Source of the DNA: Mycobacterium kyorinense
GTDB taxonomy: Bacteria > Actinomycetota > Actinomycetes > Mycobacteriales > Mycobacteriaceae
Reading direction: 5' to 3'
NCBI RefSeq assembly: GCF_002101735.1
Contig: NZ_LQPE01000133.1
Span: 1-64,000 of the forward strand
Length of the DNA stretch: 64,000 nt
Shown: positions 12,071 through 21,713 of the stretch, in pieces
How positions within the stretch are numbered: position 1 is the stretch's first letter
Layout: every line of letters begins with the position of its first letter
The notes under the pieces: model-generated
Told to the model about the DNA's origin: nothing
Databases searched by the model: none
Seen by the model: only the letters and a program-made list of their open reading frames with translations
Translations under genes and position numbers: made by a program

Positions 12071-12655
12071 TCAGCCGGCGGTATTGCCGATCAGCTCCAC
12101 CCCGTTGCCGTTCCAACGGAACTTCACCACGCTGGCCAAGCCGCTGATACCGCTGGCGGCGGTCAGCGCCACGGTGTCGCCGGTGGACTGCGACGTGTCC
12201 AAGCCGTTGAACCCGTAGGTGTCGGGCACCCCTTGCGGGATGTACTTGCCGAGGTGGAACATCACCGCCCGGGTGTTGGGGTTCGCGCCGTTGGTGTTGG
12301 CCTTGACGATGACGGCCGACAGCTGGGCGCACTCGTTGTAGTTGCCGGCCAGCGGCTCGGGATTCCACGGCTGCTGGCTGCGCGGATCACGCGGCAGCTC
12401 GGACACCGCCCGGGCGATGGCCGGGTCGGCGAGATCGATCGCGCAGGGATCGGCCGGCGCGGCGGCGGTGGTCGTCGGCGGCGGGGCAGCGCGTGGCGCG
12501 CCCGGCTTGCCCGGTGTGCTGGTCGGACGCGGTGTGCTGGCCTGGGGCGTCTTGGCGACGGTCGAGTCGCCCGATCCGCAGCCGGTCAGCATCGCGGTGG
12601 TCAGCACGGCAGCAACGGTCAACCGCTTCCACACAACGCTGCACCGTACCGGCAT
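12071..12655 (-). CDS. lprE: Lipoprotein LprE
   Basis: A 194-aa secreted lipoprotein. The start at 12655 (MPVRCSVVWKRL) gives a short basic n-region, a hydrophobic core and the lipobox L-T-G-C (AMLTGC), after which Cys would be lipidated. A Thr/Pro-rich linker follows (SKTPxxSTPRPTS-like), then a compact domain with paired Cys in PCAIDLADPAIA and NECAQLS. That pattern resembles the DUF3558/LppP-LprE type. Homologous to Rv1252c by position. Longer upstream frames would overlap the divergent deaD gene and bury the signal peptide. Precise function is unknown. Confidence 0.88.
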   Translation of the reverse strand: MPVRCSVVWKRLTVAAVLTTAMLTGCGSGDSTVAKTPQASTPRPTSTPGKPGAPRAAPPPTTTAAAPADPCAIDLADPAIARAVSELPRDPRSQQPWNPEPLAGNYNECAQLSAVIVKANTNGANPNTRAVMFHLGKYIPQGVPDTYGFNGLDTSQSTGDTVALTAASGISGLASVVKFRWNGNGVELIGNTAG

Positions 12656-12700
12656 CGGACTCGCGGGTGTGGCAGGCGCGGCCACTAGACTCCTTGTGAA

Positions 12701-14357
12701 ATGGCTTCTCCGGACGACGCGCCTGTCACATTCGCCGACCTGCAGATTCACCCCGCGGTGCTGCAGGCCGTCGTTGACGTCGGCTACGAGTCGCCGTCGG
12801 CCATTCAGGCCGCGACCATTCCGGCGCTGATGGCGGGCTCCGACGTGGTGGGCCTGGCGCAGACCGGCACCGGCAAGACGGCCGCGTTCGCCATTCCGAT
12901 CCTGTCGAAGATCGACACTGCCAGCAAAGCGACCCAGGCGCTGGTGCTGGCACCCACCCGCGAGCTCGCTCTGCAGGTGGCCGAGGCGTTCAGCCGCTGG
13001 CGCACATCTGCCGCAGATCCACGTGCTGCCGATCTACGGCGGCTCGTCGTATGCCGTGCAGCTGGCCGGGCTCAAGCGCGGCGCGCAGGTGGTGGTGGGC
13101 ACCCCGGGCCGGGTCATCGATCACCTCGAACGCGGGACACTGGATCTGTCCCGAGTGGACTATCTGGTGCTCGACGAGGCCGACGAGATGCTGCAGATGG
13201 GTTTCGCCGAGGACGTCGAGCGAATCCTGTCCGACACCCCGGAGTACAAGCAGGTCGCGCTGTTCTCGGCGACCATGCCGCCGGCGATCCGCAAGCTCAC
13301 CGCCAAATACCTGCACGAGCCGCTCGAAGTCACCGTCGAAACCAAAACCGCTACGGCGGAAAACATCTCGCAGCGCTACATCCAGGTCGCCGGGCCCCGC
13401 AAGATGGACGCGCTGACCAGGGTGCTCGAAGTCGAGCCGTTCGAGGCGATGATCGTCTTCGTCCGTACCAAGCAGGCCACCGAAGAGGTGGCCGAAAGAC
13501 TGTGTGCCCGAGGGTTTTCCGCGGCCGCCATCAACGGCGACATCGCGCAGTCGCAGCGGGAACGCACCATCAGCGCGCTCAAGAACGGCAGCATCGACAT
13601 TCTGGTCGCTACCGATGTGGCCGCCCGTGGACTGGACGTGGACCGGATTTCGCATGTGCTCAACTACGACATCCCGCATGACACCGAGTCGTATGTGCAC
13701 CGGATCGGACGCACCGGCCGGGCCGGACGCTCGGGGACCGCGCTGCTGTTCGTCTCACCGCGGGAGCGCCACCTGCTCAAGGCGATCGAGAAGGCGACGC
13801 GCCAGAAACTCACCGAAGCCGAGCTGCCCAGCGTCGAGGACGTCAACGCACAGCGGGTGGCCAAGTTCGCCGACTCGATCACCGACACGCTCGGCTCGCC
13901 GGGAATCGAGCTATTCCGCAGCCTGGTCGAGGATTACGAACGCGAGCACGACGTCCCGATGGCCGACATTGCGGCGGCGCTGGCGTTGCAGTCCCGCGAC
14001 GGTGAAGCGTTCCTGATGGCGCCGGAGCCACCACCCGAGCGTCGCCCGAAAGAGCGCCGCGACAAGCCTTCCAAGCCCAGGCCGAAGGACGGCTTCGCCA
14101 CCTATCGCATTGCCGTGGGCAAGCGACACAAGGTCGGCCCGGGAGCGATCGTCGGGGCCATCGCCAACGAGGGCGGTCTGCACCGCAGCGATTTCGGCCA
14201 CATCACCATCGGGTCGGACTTCTCCTTGGTGGAGCTGCCGGCCAAGCTGCCGCGTTCGACGCTCAAAGCGCTTGAGCGAACCCGTATTTCGGGGGTGCTG
14301 ATCAATCTGCGGCCCGACAGTCGCGGCGCCAAGCCCCGCCGGAAGCACGCGGGATGA
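12701..14357 (+). pseudogene. deaD: DEAD-box RNA helicase DeaD, interrupted by a frameshift near 12998
   Basis: Reconstructed at about 552 aa, this is an ATP-dependent cold-shock/ribosome-associated RNA helicase. Frame 1 (from 12701) gives the Q motif ([14 protein letters not shown]), Walker A AQTGTGKT (53-60) and [13 protein letters not shown]. At 12998 two bases appear to be missing: TGG CGC replaces an expected TAC GGC GCA. The sequence then continues in another frame from about 12999 with [17 protein letters not shown] box [11 protein letters not shown] motif, [21 protein letters not shown] and a C-terminal DbpA-like RNA-binding domain ending at 14357. As written, translation would run into a wrong-frame 326-aa product. 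This is either a true mutation or an assembly error. The downstream acyltransferase overlaps by ATGA. Confidence 0.85.
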
Positions 14358-15493
14358 CGGTCTCGGACGCCACCACCGACCAGGGCGGTCTCGAGCAGGT
14401 CTCCGGCCCGGACCGGGTCGCGTCGCTGACCGGGATCCGCGCGGTCGCCGCTCTGCTCGTGGTCGGCACGCACGCCGCCTACACCACCGGCAAGTACACC
14501 CACGGCTATTTCGGATTGATGTGTGCGCGCATGGAGATCGGGGTGCCGATTTTCTTTGTGCTGTCCGGGTTTCTGCTGTTTCGTCCGTGGGTGCGCTCGG
14601 TTGCCGCCGGCGGGCCCTCGCCGTCGGTGAGTCGCTATGCGTGGCATCGCGTTCGGCGCATCATGCCGGCCTATATCGTCACGGTGCTGGCCGCCTACGT
14701 CGTCTACCAGTTCCGCACTGCCGGGCCCAATCCCGGCCACACCTGGATGGGGCTGTTCCGCAACCTCACGCTGACGCAGATCTACGCTGGCAACTACCTG
14801 GACTCGTATCTGCACCAGGGGCTCACGCAGATGTGGAGCCTCGCAGTAGAAGCCGCCTTCTATGTGGTGTTGCCACTGCTGGCCTACCTGCTGCTGGTGT
14901 GGGTGTGTAAGCGGCGGTGGGAGCCGGTGCGCATGCTCGTCGCGTTGGGCGTGTTGATGTTGATCACCCCGGCGTGGCTGGCGTTCGTGCATGCCGCCAC
15001 GTCGGTGCCCAACGGGGCGCGGCTGTGGCTGCCGACCTACCTGGCCTGGTTTCTGGCCGGCATGATGCTGGCGGTGCTGCAGGCGATGGGCGTGCGCTGT
15101 TACACGCTCGTCGCGCTACCGCTGGCGATCGTCAGCTACCTCATCGTCTCCACCCCGATCGCGGGTGCCCCGACGACGTCGCCGCAGGGATTGCCTGAGG
15201 CGCTGGTGAAGTCGGCGTTCTACGCCGCCATCGCCGCGCTGGCGGTGGCGCCGCTGGCACTCGGCGACCGCGGCTGGTACAGCAAGCTGTTGGCGAGCCG
15301 GCCGATGGTGTGGCTGGGCGAGATCTCCTACGAGATCTTCCTGATCCATCTGGTGACGATGGAGATCGCGATGGTCGAGGTGGTGCGTTATCCGGTCTAC
15401 ACCGGCTCGATGGTGAACCTGTTCGTGGCCACGCTGGCGATCACCATCCCGTTGGCCTGGTTGCTGCACCGGTTCACCCGAGTGCCAAGCTGA
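14354..15493 (+). CDS. Membrane acyltransferase 3 family protein (Rv1254-like)
   Basis: A 379-aa polytopic membrane O-acyltransferase of the OafA/acyltransferase-3 family, which modifies cell-surface glycans or lipids. Recognisable features are the N-terminal SLTGIRAVAALLVVGTH with the family His, IFFVLSGFLLFRPW, RVRRIMPAY, LTQMWSLAVEAAFYVVLPLL, and about ten hydrophobic segments ending in a basic tail. The start ATG overlaps the deaD stop (ATGA, 14354-14357), so it is probably cotranscribed with deaD and may depend on deaD translation. That makes the deaD frameshift relevant to this gene too. The acceptor is unknown. Confidence 0.88.
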   Translation: MTVSDATTDQGGLEQVSGPDRVASLTGIRAVAALLVVGTHAAYTTGKYTHGYFGLMCARMEIGVPIFFVLSGFLLFRPWVRSVAAGGPSPSVSRYAWHRVRRIMPAYIVTVLAAYVVYQFRTAGPNPGHTWMGLFRNLTLTQIYAGNYLDSYLHQGLTQMWSLAVEAAFYVVLPLLAYLLLVWVCKRRWEPVRMLVALGVLMLITPAWLAFVHAATSVPNGARLWLPTYLAWFLAGMMLAVLQAMGVRCYTLVALPLAIVSYLIVSTPIAGAPTTSPQGLPEALVKSAFYAAIAALAVAPLALGDRGWYSKLLASRPMVWLGEISYEIFLIHLVTMEIAMVEVVRYPVYTGSMVNLFVATLAITIPLAWLLHRFTRVPS

Positions 15494-15498
15494 GTGTG

Positions 15499-15517
15499 TT
15501 AGGTTAACCTTCCCTAA
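15499..15517 (+). promoter_or_regulatory. Putative IdeR iron box
   Basis: The 19 bases TTAGGTTAACCTTCCCTAA match 15 of 19 positions of the recalled IdeR consensus (TTAGGTTAGGCTAACCTAA). The box ends 28 bp upstream of the siderophore-interacting protein ATG, in the only gap before that gene. Repression in iron-replete cells is the inferred effect. Confidence 0.65.
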
Positions 15518-15545
15518 GTTGCAACGGAAGGGTAGCTTGACGCAG

Positions 15546-16274
15546 ATGGCTGATCACAAGGGGTCCCGCGGCTTTGCCGGCGCGGTGCTGAAGCTCTTGC
15601 GAGCCGGTGACTACCGGCTGACTGTGACCGGCAAGCGCGAAATAAGCCCGCACTACCTGCGATTGAGCTTCGACGGGGGCGGCATGCTCGCCGAGCACCA
15701 GGTGCACCCGACCATGTGGATCCGAATGTGGTTCGCCGACGGCGACAAACAGCATCAGCGCGGCTACACCTTGGTCGACCCCAACCCGTCTGCCGACACC
15801 TTCGACATCGAATTCGCGCTGCACGGCGGGATTGCGTCGCGGTGGGCGCAGGACGCGCAGCCCGGCGACACCATCGAGGCGACGGTGTTGGGCAGCAAGT
15901 TCGCCGTCCCCGAGCCGGCGCCGGCCGGGTACGTCATCGTCGGCGACACCGCATCGTTGCCCGCGATCAACTCGCTGCTGACGGCGATCGGGGACGCCCC
16001 GGCGCAGGTGTTCCTCGAGGCCGGCTACGACGACGACAAAGACTTACCGGTGGCCCGCGACGCGAACATCACCTGGGTGGACCGCAAGAACGCCGGCGAG
16101 GCATTGGTGCAAGCCGTCCGGTCGGCGGCCTTCGATGCGGGGGACCACTTCGGCTGGGTGGCGTGCGACCACCGCACCACGCGCTCGGTGGTCAAGGTGC
16201 TGCGCGACGAGTTCGGCATCCCGCGCAATTCCATTGCCTCGCGGGCATATTGGATGGCTAGCCGGGGAGCCTAG
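15546..16274 (+). CDS. Siderophore-interacting protein (SIP/ViuB-type FAD ferric reductase)
   Basis: A 242-aa cytoplasmic flavoprotein of the SIP family, which reduces ferric-siderophore complexes with NAD(P)H to release iron. The FAD-binding beta-barrel contains YLRLSFDG and the flavin motif RGYTLVDPNP. The NAD-binding half has VIVGDTASLPAINSLL and GWVACDHRTTRSV, ending in the family signature ASRAYWM. ATG 15546 is used. An in-frame TTG at 15537 sits better behind GGAAGGG (15526-15532) and is a fair alternative; a start at 15519 would touch the iron box. The preceding IdeR-like site supports iron regulation. The 3' end overlaps the convergent tetR gene by 17 bp. Confidence 0.88.
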   Translation: MADHKGSRGFAGAVLKLLRAGDYRLTVTGKREISPHYLRLSFDGGGMLAEHQVHPTMWIRMWFADGDKQHQRGYTLVDPNPSADTFDIEFALHGGIASRWAQDAQPGDTIEATVLGSKFAVPEPAPAGYVIVGDTASLPAINSLLTAIGDAPAQVFLEAGYDDDKDLPVARDANITWVDRKNAGEALVQAVRSAAFDAGDHFGWVACDHRTTRSVVKVLRDEFGIPRNSIASRAYWMASRGA

Positions 16275-16839
16275 CCGGTACCACGATCGGGGCGACGAAC
16301 TCCTCGACCATTGCCAGCTCGTCGGCTTCGTCGCGGCCCGGGAAGATCAGCAGCGACGTGATAACCCGCACCAACCATCGGGCCCGGCGATCGACCGCCG
16401 CCGGGTCGTCGACACCCAACGAAGCGACGAACCCGCCGACCAGCGCATTGATCACATCGGAATATTCGGCCATCTCGCCGCCGATTGGCGGCTGCGTGGT
16501 GGCGAACCATGATGCCAGCGCCGGATTCTCCCGCACCATGGCTACCGACCTGGTGATGCCCGCCACGAGTCGCTCATGCGGGTCCTCGATACCGGCGAGG
16601 CTCTCGGTCATTCGCCGGTACACCATGCGCGCCTCGCGGTGTACGTATGCAGTCCGCAGCGCCTCGCGGCTTTCGAAGTAACGGTACAGTGTCGCGCGCG
16701 AACACCCTGCCGCACTGGCGATCTCGTTCATTCCGACCGAAGCGGCATCCTGGCGGGTGAAAAGTTCCCCGGCCGCGTCCAGAATCCGATCTGCGGCCAC
16801 CTCGCTGCGCCGGTCCGCCAGCCAGTCGTTGCGGGGCAT
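16258..16839 (-). CDS. TetR-family regulator (Rv1255c-like)
   Basis: A 193-aa TetR/AcrR repressor. The N-terminal helix-turn-helix reads ADRILDAAGELFTRQDAASVGMNEIASAAGCSRATLYRYFESREAL (about residues 15-60, described here by its parts), followed by an all-helical ligand domain. ATG 16839 overlaps the cyp130 stop by one base (TGATG), so it is the downstream gene of a cyp130-tetR operon, as Rv1256c-Rv1255c are. Regulation of the P450 is the simple inference. Longer frames reach back into cyp130 and are unlikely. Confidence 0.9.
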   Translation of the reverse strand: MPRNDWLADRRSEVAADRILDAAGELFTRQDAASVGMNEIASAAGCSRATLYRYFESREALRTAYVHREARMVYRRMTESLAGIEDPHERLVAGITRSVAMVRENPALASWFATTQPPIGGEMAEYSDVINALVGGFVASLGVDDPAAVDRRARWLVRVITSLLIFPGRDEADELAMVEEFVAPIVVPARLPG

Positions 16840-18062
16840 CAGGACCTGACCTTGAAAGGCACCGACAGTGGGCGTCGCACATAGCTGCCGCCCGACCACA
16901 CGATGCCGGACTCGTCGACGTCGAATTCCGGGCAGCGCGATAGCAATTCGGTCAATGCCACACGCGACTGCATCCGGGCGGCGGCCGCGCCCAGGCAGTG
17001 GTGTGCGCCGTGGCTGAAGGTCAAGATGTTGCGCGGACAGCGGCGCACGTCGAGCTCACTGGCATCCGGCCCGTATTGGCGTTCGTCGCGATTACCCGAG
17101 CCGTACAGCAGCAGCACCTTGCGGCCGCCCGGCACGGTGGTGTCGCCAATCGTCACGTCGCGAGTGGTGGTGCGGGCCAGACCTTGCACCGGCGACGTCA
17201 GCCGCAGCAGTTCGTCGACCGCGTCCGGAATCAGGTCGGGGTCATCGACGAGCAGCTGTCGTTGGTCGGGGCGTTGGTGCAGCAGTTGGACCGACCCGCC
17301 GAGCATGCCGGTGGTGGTGTCGTTGCCGCCGGTGACCATCGTGAAGGTGAACGCCAGCACCGACAGCGTGCCGGCGATGTCGCCGTCGGCGCCGACCCCG
17401 GCCGCCACCAGATGCGAAATGGTGTCGTCCTCGGGCTTATGGCGGCGCCGCTCGATCAGCCCGGTGAAGTAGGCCATCATCGACCCGACCGCGTCGCCGG
17501 CCGACGCAACCCCGGCCTCGGCGGCGTTGGCCGCGACGATGGCTTGGGTCCAGCCGTCGAACTGGGCCCGATCCTCCTCCGGGACGCCCAGGTAGTGCGC
17601 CACAACCATCGACGGCAGCGGCTTGAACAGCTCGGCGACGATGTCGCCACCGCCCTTGGCGCGTAGCCGCTCGATGCGCTGCACGACGAACTCGCGCACC
17701 TTCGGCTCCACCGCCTCGACCTGACGCGGCGTGAAACCGCGCGACACCAGCTTGCGGAACTCGGTATGCACCGGCGGGTCCTGCATCACCATCGGCGGAT
17801 TGTCTTGCAGCCCAATGAGTTCCAGCTCGCCGTAGTTGACCGTCAGCCCCTGGGCCGACGAGAACGTCTCGTGGTCGCGCGCGGCCGCCCAGATGTCGGC
17901 GTGCCGGGACAGCACGTAGTAGTCCTCATCGGGCCTGTCCTGGGGCACCACGTGGTGCACGGGGTCGTGGTCGCGCAAGGCCTGGTACATCGGCCACGGG
18001 TTGGGCCAGGTTTCGGCGGTGCAGAGCTCGAAGCGCGCCTCGTGAGACAAAGTCGTCGTCAT
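16839..18062 (-). CDS. cyp130: Cytochrome P450 CYP130
   Basis: A 407-aa soluble haem monooxygenase. Class landmarks are the I-helix motif VTGGNDTTTG, the K-helix/meander region before FSHGAHHCLG, and the haem-ligating Cys at residue 356. CYP130 (Rv1256c) is known for azole binding; the natural substrate is unresolved, and N-demethylation of arylamines has been proposed for the family. It heads the cyp130-tetR operon. The 103-bp gap upstream (18063-18165) is its promoter region. Confidence 0.92.
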   Translation of the reverse strand: MTTTLSHEARFELCTAETWPNPWPMYQALRDHDPVHHVVPQDRPDEDYYVLSRHADIWAAARDHETFSSAQGLTVNYGELELIGLQDNPPMVMQDPPVHTEFRKLVSRGFTPRQVEAVEPKVREFVVQRIERLRAKGGGDIVAELFKPLPSMVVAHYLGVPEEDRAQFDGWTQAIVAANAAEAGVASAGDAVGSMMAYFTGLIERRRHKPEDDTISHLVAAGVGADGDIAGTLSVLAFTFTMVTGGNDTTTGMLGGSVQLLHQRPDQRQLLVDDPDLIPDAVDELLRLTSPVQGLARTTTRDVTIGDTTVPGGRKVLLLYGSGNRDERQYGPDASELDVRRCPRNILTFSHGAHHCLGAAAARMQSRVALTELLSRCPEFDVDESGIVWSGGSYVRRPLSVPFKVRS

Positions 18063-18165
18063 GTCTTATTCGTACGACATGTAGGCTGCTGTGTCAATCG
18101 CCGAGCGTAACGTCAGGGCGGAAAACCGGCCCGGATTTCGCCGTGGCGTTACAGCCGGCGCAGAG

Positions 18166-19539
18166 TCAGATGCCCGAGCCCGGGTTCAGAATGCCCAGCG
18201 GATCCAACGCGTCCTTGATGCGGCGGTTCAGCGCCATCGCGTCCGGGCCGAGCTGGTCGGCCAGCCATGGCCGCTTCAACCGGCCGACGCCGTGCTCGCC
18301 GGTGATCGTGCCGCCCAGGCGCAAGGCGAGGTCCATGATCTCGCCGTAGGCCAGCTGCGCGCGCTCGGTCATCGCCGGATCGGCGGGGTCGTAGACGATC
18401 AGCGGATGGGTGTTGCCGTCGCCGGCGTGCGCGATCACCGAGATCATCAGCTCGTGCTCGGCCCCGATACGGGCTATCCCGCTCACCAGGTCGGCCAGCG
18501 CGGGCAGCGGCACGCCGACGTCTTCGAGCAGCAGTGGGCCCTTGGCCTCCACCGCAGGGATCGCGAACCGGCGCGCGGCGACGAACGCCTCGCCCTCGTC
18601 GGGGTCGTCGGTCGAAAACACTTCGGTCGCACCGTATTCGGTGAACACCTCGGCGATGAACTCGGTGTCCTCGCTGCCCGCGCGGCCCCGTTCGTCGGAG
18701 CAGGCCAGCAGCATCGCGGCAGCGCCGCGGTCCAGGCCCATCCGTAACTTGTCCTCGACGGCGTTGATGGCCACCGAATCCATGAATTCCAGCATCGCCG
18801 GACGAATGCGGGCGCTGACCGCCAGCACCGCCTCGGCGGCGGCCTCCACCGACCCGAAGTTGGCGACCACCGTGCAGGACCGGGGCTGCGGCGGCACCAG
18901 CCGCAATATCACCTCGGTGATCACGCCGAGCGTGCCTTCGCTGCCGACGAAGAGTTTCGTCAGCGACAGCCCTGCCACATCCTTGAGTCGCGGTCCGCCC
19001 AGCCGCACCGCGGTGCCGTCGGCCAACACCACCTGCACGCCGAGCACGTAGTCGGTGGTGACCCCATATTTGACGCAGCACAGCCCGCCGGCGTTGGTGG
19101 CGATGTTGCCGCCGATGCTGCAGATCTCATACGACGACGGGTCGGGTGGGTACCACAGGCCGTATTCGGCGACGGTCTTTTTCACCTCGGCGTTGAGTAG
19201 TCCGGGCTGGCAGACCGCGGTGCGGGTGACCGGGTCGACGACGATGTCGCGCATCTTCTCCGTCGACAGCACGATCCCGTCGTCGACGGCGGTGGCCCCG
19301 CCGGACAGGCCGGTGCCGGCCCCGCGGGTCACCACCGGCACTCGATGAGCGCTGGCCCACCGCATGATGGTCTGCACGTCTTCGCTGCGTCGCGGCCGCA
19401 CCACCGCCAGCGGTTTGCCCGCCGACGGGTCGAAGGCGCGGTCCTGCCGATAGCCTTCGGTCACCGCCGGGTCGGTCACCACCATGCCGTCGGGCAATTC
19501 GGCGACCAGGCCGGCCAGCACATCGCTGCTCACCAGCAC
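18166..19539 (-). CDS. FAD-linked oxidase, GlcD/D-lactate dehydrogenase type (Rv1257c-like)
   Basis: A 457-aa flavoprotein that oxidises 2-hydroxy acids such as glycolate or D-lactate. The N-terminal FAD_binding_4 (PCMH) domain shows PVVTRGAGTGLSGGATAVD and ICSIGGNIATNAGGLCCVKYG. The C-terminal FAD-oxidase domain contains AHAGDGNTHPLIVYD and ends in the typical GEHGVGRLKRPWL plus LGILNPG. No Fe-S domain or signal peptide is seen. It is separated from the tap locus by only 4 bp, so the two probably share a transcript. Confidence 0.9.
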   Translation of the reverse strand: MLVSSDVLAGLVAELPDGMVVTDPAVTEGYRQDRAFDPSAGKPLAVVRPRRSEDVQTIMRWASAHRVPVVTRGAGTGLSGGATAVDDGIVLSTEKMRDIVVDPVTRTAVCQPGLLNAEVKKTVAEYGLWYPPDPSSYEICSIGGNIATNAGGLCCVKYGVTTDYVLGVQVVLADGTAVRLGGPRLKDVAGLSLTKLFVGSEGTLGVITEVILRLVPPQPRSCTVVANFGSVEAAAEAVLAVSARIRPAMLEFMDSVAINAVEDKLRMGLDRGAAAMLLACSDERGRAGSEDTEFIAEVFTEYGATEVFSTDDPDEGEAFVAARRFAIPAVEAKGPLLLEDVGVPLPALADLVSGIARIGAEHELMISVIAHAGDGNTHPLIVYDPADPAMTERAQLAYGEIMDLALRLGGTITGEHGVGRLKRPWLADQLGPDAMALNRRIKDALDPLGILNPGSGI

Positions 19540-19543
19540 GATC

Positions 19544-20776
19544 CTACGGTCCGGTCACGATCTCTGACGTGCGGTCCAGCTCACGCAGCGACGGCAGCAC
19601 GACCGACACCACCCCGATCGCGATCATCGGAATCGCCAGCACCAGAAACGTCGTCCGTAGCCCGGTGGTGTCGGCCAGCGGTCCGGCCACCATCAGGCCC
19701 AGCGGTCCGGCCGCATAGGCCAGCGAGGTCATCACCCCGACGACGCGACCACGCAGCTGCGGCGGCGATTTGGTCTGCATGACGTAGTTGTAAATCGGCG
19801 CAATCGGCCCGTAGACCAGGCCGATGACGCCGCACAGCAGAAGGATCACCGGCAGCGCCGGCAGCAGCGAGATCAGCGCTGTGCACGCGCCGAGGGTCAG
19901 CGTGGCCGACAGCAACGTGACTCGCCGGCTCATGAACCGCACCAGCAGCGGATAGGCCAACGCGCCGACCAACCCGCCGATGCTCAACGCCATCAACACC
20001 CAACCCAGGTGCGACGGCGCATCGCGGTCGGTGAAGTACTTGGGGAACAGCACACTTTCCAGTGGCAGATACAGCCCGGTCATCGCCAGGTCGATCAGCG
20101 CCAGTGTGCGTAACACCTTGAGGTTCCAGACGAACCGCAGCCCGTCAAGCATCCCCGACCACGGGCCTTCCGGCCGTTCCGGCGGCCCCGCGCCCGGCAG
20201 CCGCAACACGCTCACCGCAAGGATCGAGAGCGCGAACGCGCCGGCGGTGACCCACATGGTGTTGACGCCGCCGATCAACGCGATCAACAAGCCGCCCAGG
20301 CCCGGCCCGACGATGTAGGCGACGTTGAAGATGGCCTCGTAGACGCCGTTGATGCGATCCAGCGTCCACCCGGCCCGCCCAGCCGCCTCCGGCAACATCG
20401 ATTCGCGTGCGGTGATCCCGGCCGGGTCGAACACCGCGCCCAACGCGGCCAGCACCGCGAGCACAGCGACGTTCACACGGTGCTGGCCGAACAGCGACGC
20501 GGCGATCGGAACTGCGGCCACGGTGGCAGCCGACAATGCGTCGGACATGATCGAAATACGGCGCCGGCCAAGGTAATCCACCGCTGTGCCGGCGATCAGC
20601 GTGGAGAACAGCAGCGGCAGCGAGGCGGCAGCCGCGACGATCGACGCGTCGGACGCACTGCCACTGTGCTGCAACACCAATCAGGGAAAAGCGATCAGCG
20701 AGATGCCGTTCCCGGCGGCGGCAGCCAGCGCCGCGAACAGGATGAGGTAGACCGGGCGGCGGGACGAGGCGGACAT
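19544..20776 (-). pseudogene. tap: Tap-type multidrug MFS pump with in-frame TGA at 20681-20683
   Basis: A 12-helix major-facilitator efflux protein homologous to Rv1258c (Tap; tetracycline and aminoglycoside efflux in mycobacteria). From ATG 20776 it reads MSASSRRPVYLILFAAL and GNGISLIAFP, then a TGA stop, then LVLQHSGSASDAS and so on to 19544 in the same frame. Family members have Trp at the stop position, so a single G-to-A change (TGG to TGA) is the simplest explanation. The rest (411 codons in all, motif A as DYLGRRRISIMSD) is otherwise intact. Restart at the adjacent TTG (20680) would lose the first half-helix. Read-through or sequencing error remain possible. Confidence 0.85.
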
Positions 20777-20838
20777 GGGAATTCGGGGTCGGAATCTAGC
20801 AGCGGGCAGGCCTGCCGGGCGAGCGATTTTCGCCCACC

Positions 20839-21693
20839 GTGCACAGTAGAGCGGTGATCTTTGCTCATCCGCGCACAGGACAGATGTTCGCGTCGCCGGT
20901 GCCGCCGGGCAGCGGCTGGCCGGGCGACCCCGCCACGCCGGATACGCCCATCGCGTCGACACCGGCGCAGGTCGTTGCGATGGCCGAGTCTGCCGAGACG
21001 CCCGCACAGCTCGACGCGGAGGTGTCGGTGTGCCGGGCGTGCCCGCGACTGGTCGAGTGGCGCGAGCAGGCCGCGCTCGCCAAGCGGCGATCGTTCGCCG
21101 ACCAGCCGTACTGGGGCAGGCCGGTGCCCGGCTGGGGCGCCAAGCGTCCTCGGGTGCTGATCGTCGGGCTGGCGCCGGCCGCCCAGGGCGGCAACCGGAC
21201 CGGCCGGGTTTTCACCGGCGACCGGTCCGGCGACGTGCTCTATGCGGCGATGTACCGGGCCGGCCTGGCGAATTCGCCGATCAGCGTCGACGCCGCCGAC
21301 GGGTTGATGCTGCACGACACCCGCGTGGCGGCCGCGGTGCGCTGCGCGCCGCCCGACAACGCGCCGACGCCGGCCGAGCGCGCCACTTGCGCGCCGTGGC
21401 TGGCCGCCGAGTGGCGGCTCACCGGCGGCGACGTGCGGGTCATCGTGGCGCTGGGCGGGTTCGGCTGGCGGTCGGCGCTGGAGATGGTCCGCAACGGCGG
21501 CGGTCAGGTGCCGCGGCCGCAGCCGAAGTTCGGTCACGGCGCCACCGCAACACTGAAGGCCGCCCACGGCGACGTCACGCTGCTCGGTTGCTATCACCCC
21601 AGCCAGCAGAACACCTTCACCGGCAAGCTCACCACCGCGATGCTCGACGACGTCTTCGGCCGCGCCGCAGACCTGGCAGGACTATCCGAGTGA
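20839..21693 (+). CDS. udgB: Type 5 uracil-DNA glycosylase UdgB
   Basis: A 284-aa Fe-S uracil-DNA glycosylase that removes uracil, and in this family also hypoxanthine or ethenocytosine, from double-stranded DNA. Visible are the first cluster Cys pair in [13 protein letters not shown], motif [20 protein letters not shown] (no Asp/Asn water activator in the family 1 position, as expected for UDGb), [16 protein letters not shown] with further cluster Cys, and motif [14 protein letters not shown] 20839 is used; GTG 20853 and ATG 20884 are alternatives. Its stop overlaps a possible GTG start of the next gene (21690-21693). Confidence 0.9.
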   Translation: MHSRAVIFAHPRTGQMFASPVPPGSGWPGDPATPDTPIASTPAQVVAMAESAETPAQLDAEVSVCRACPRLVEWREQAALAKRRSFADQPYWGRPVPGWGAKRPRVLIVGLAPAAQGGNRTGRVFTGDRSGDVLYAAMYRAGLANSPISVDAADGLMLHDTRVAAAVRCAPPDNAPTPAERATCAPWLAAEWRLTGGDVRVIVALGGFGWRSALEMVRNGGGQVPRPQPKFGHGATATLKAAHGDVTLLGCYHPSQQNTFTGKLTTAMLDDVFGRAADLAGLSE

Positions 21694-21713
21694 CCCCAGG
21701 CGTTGACGCCGAC

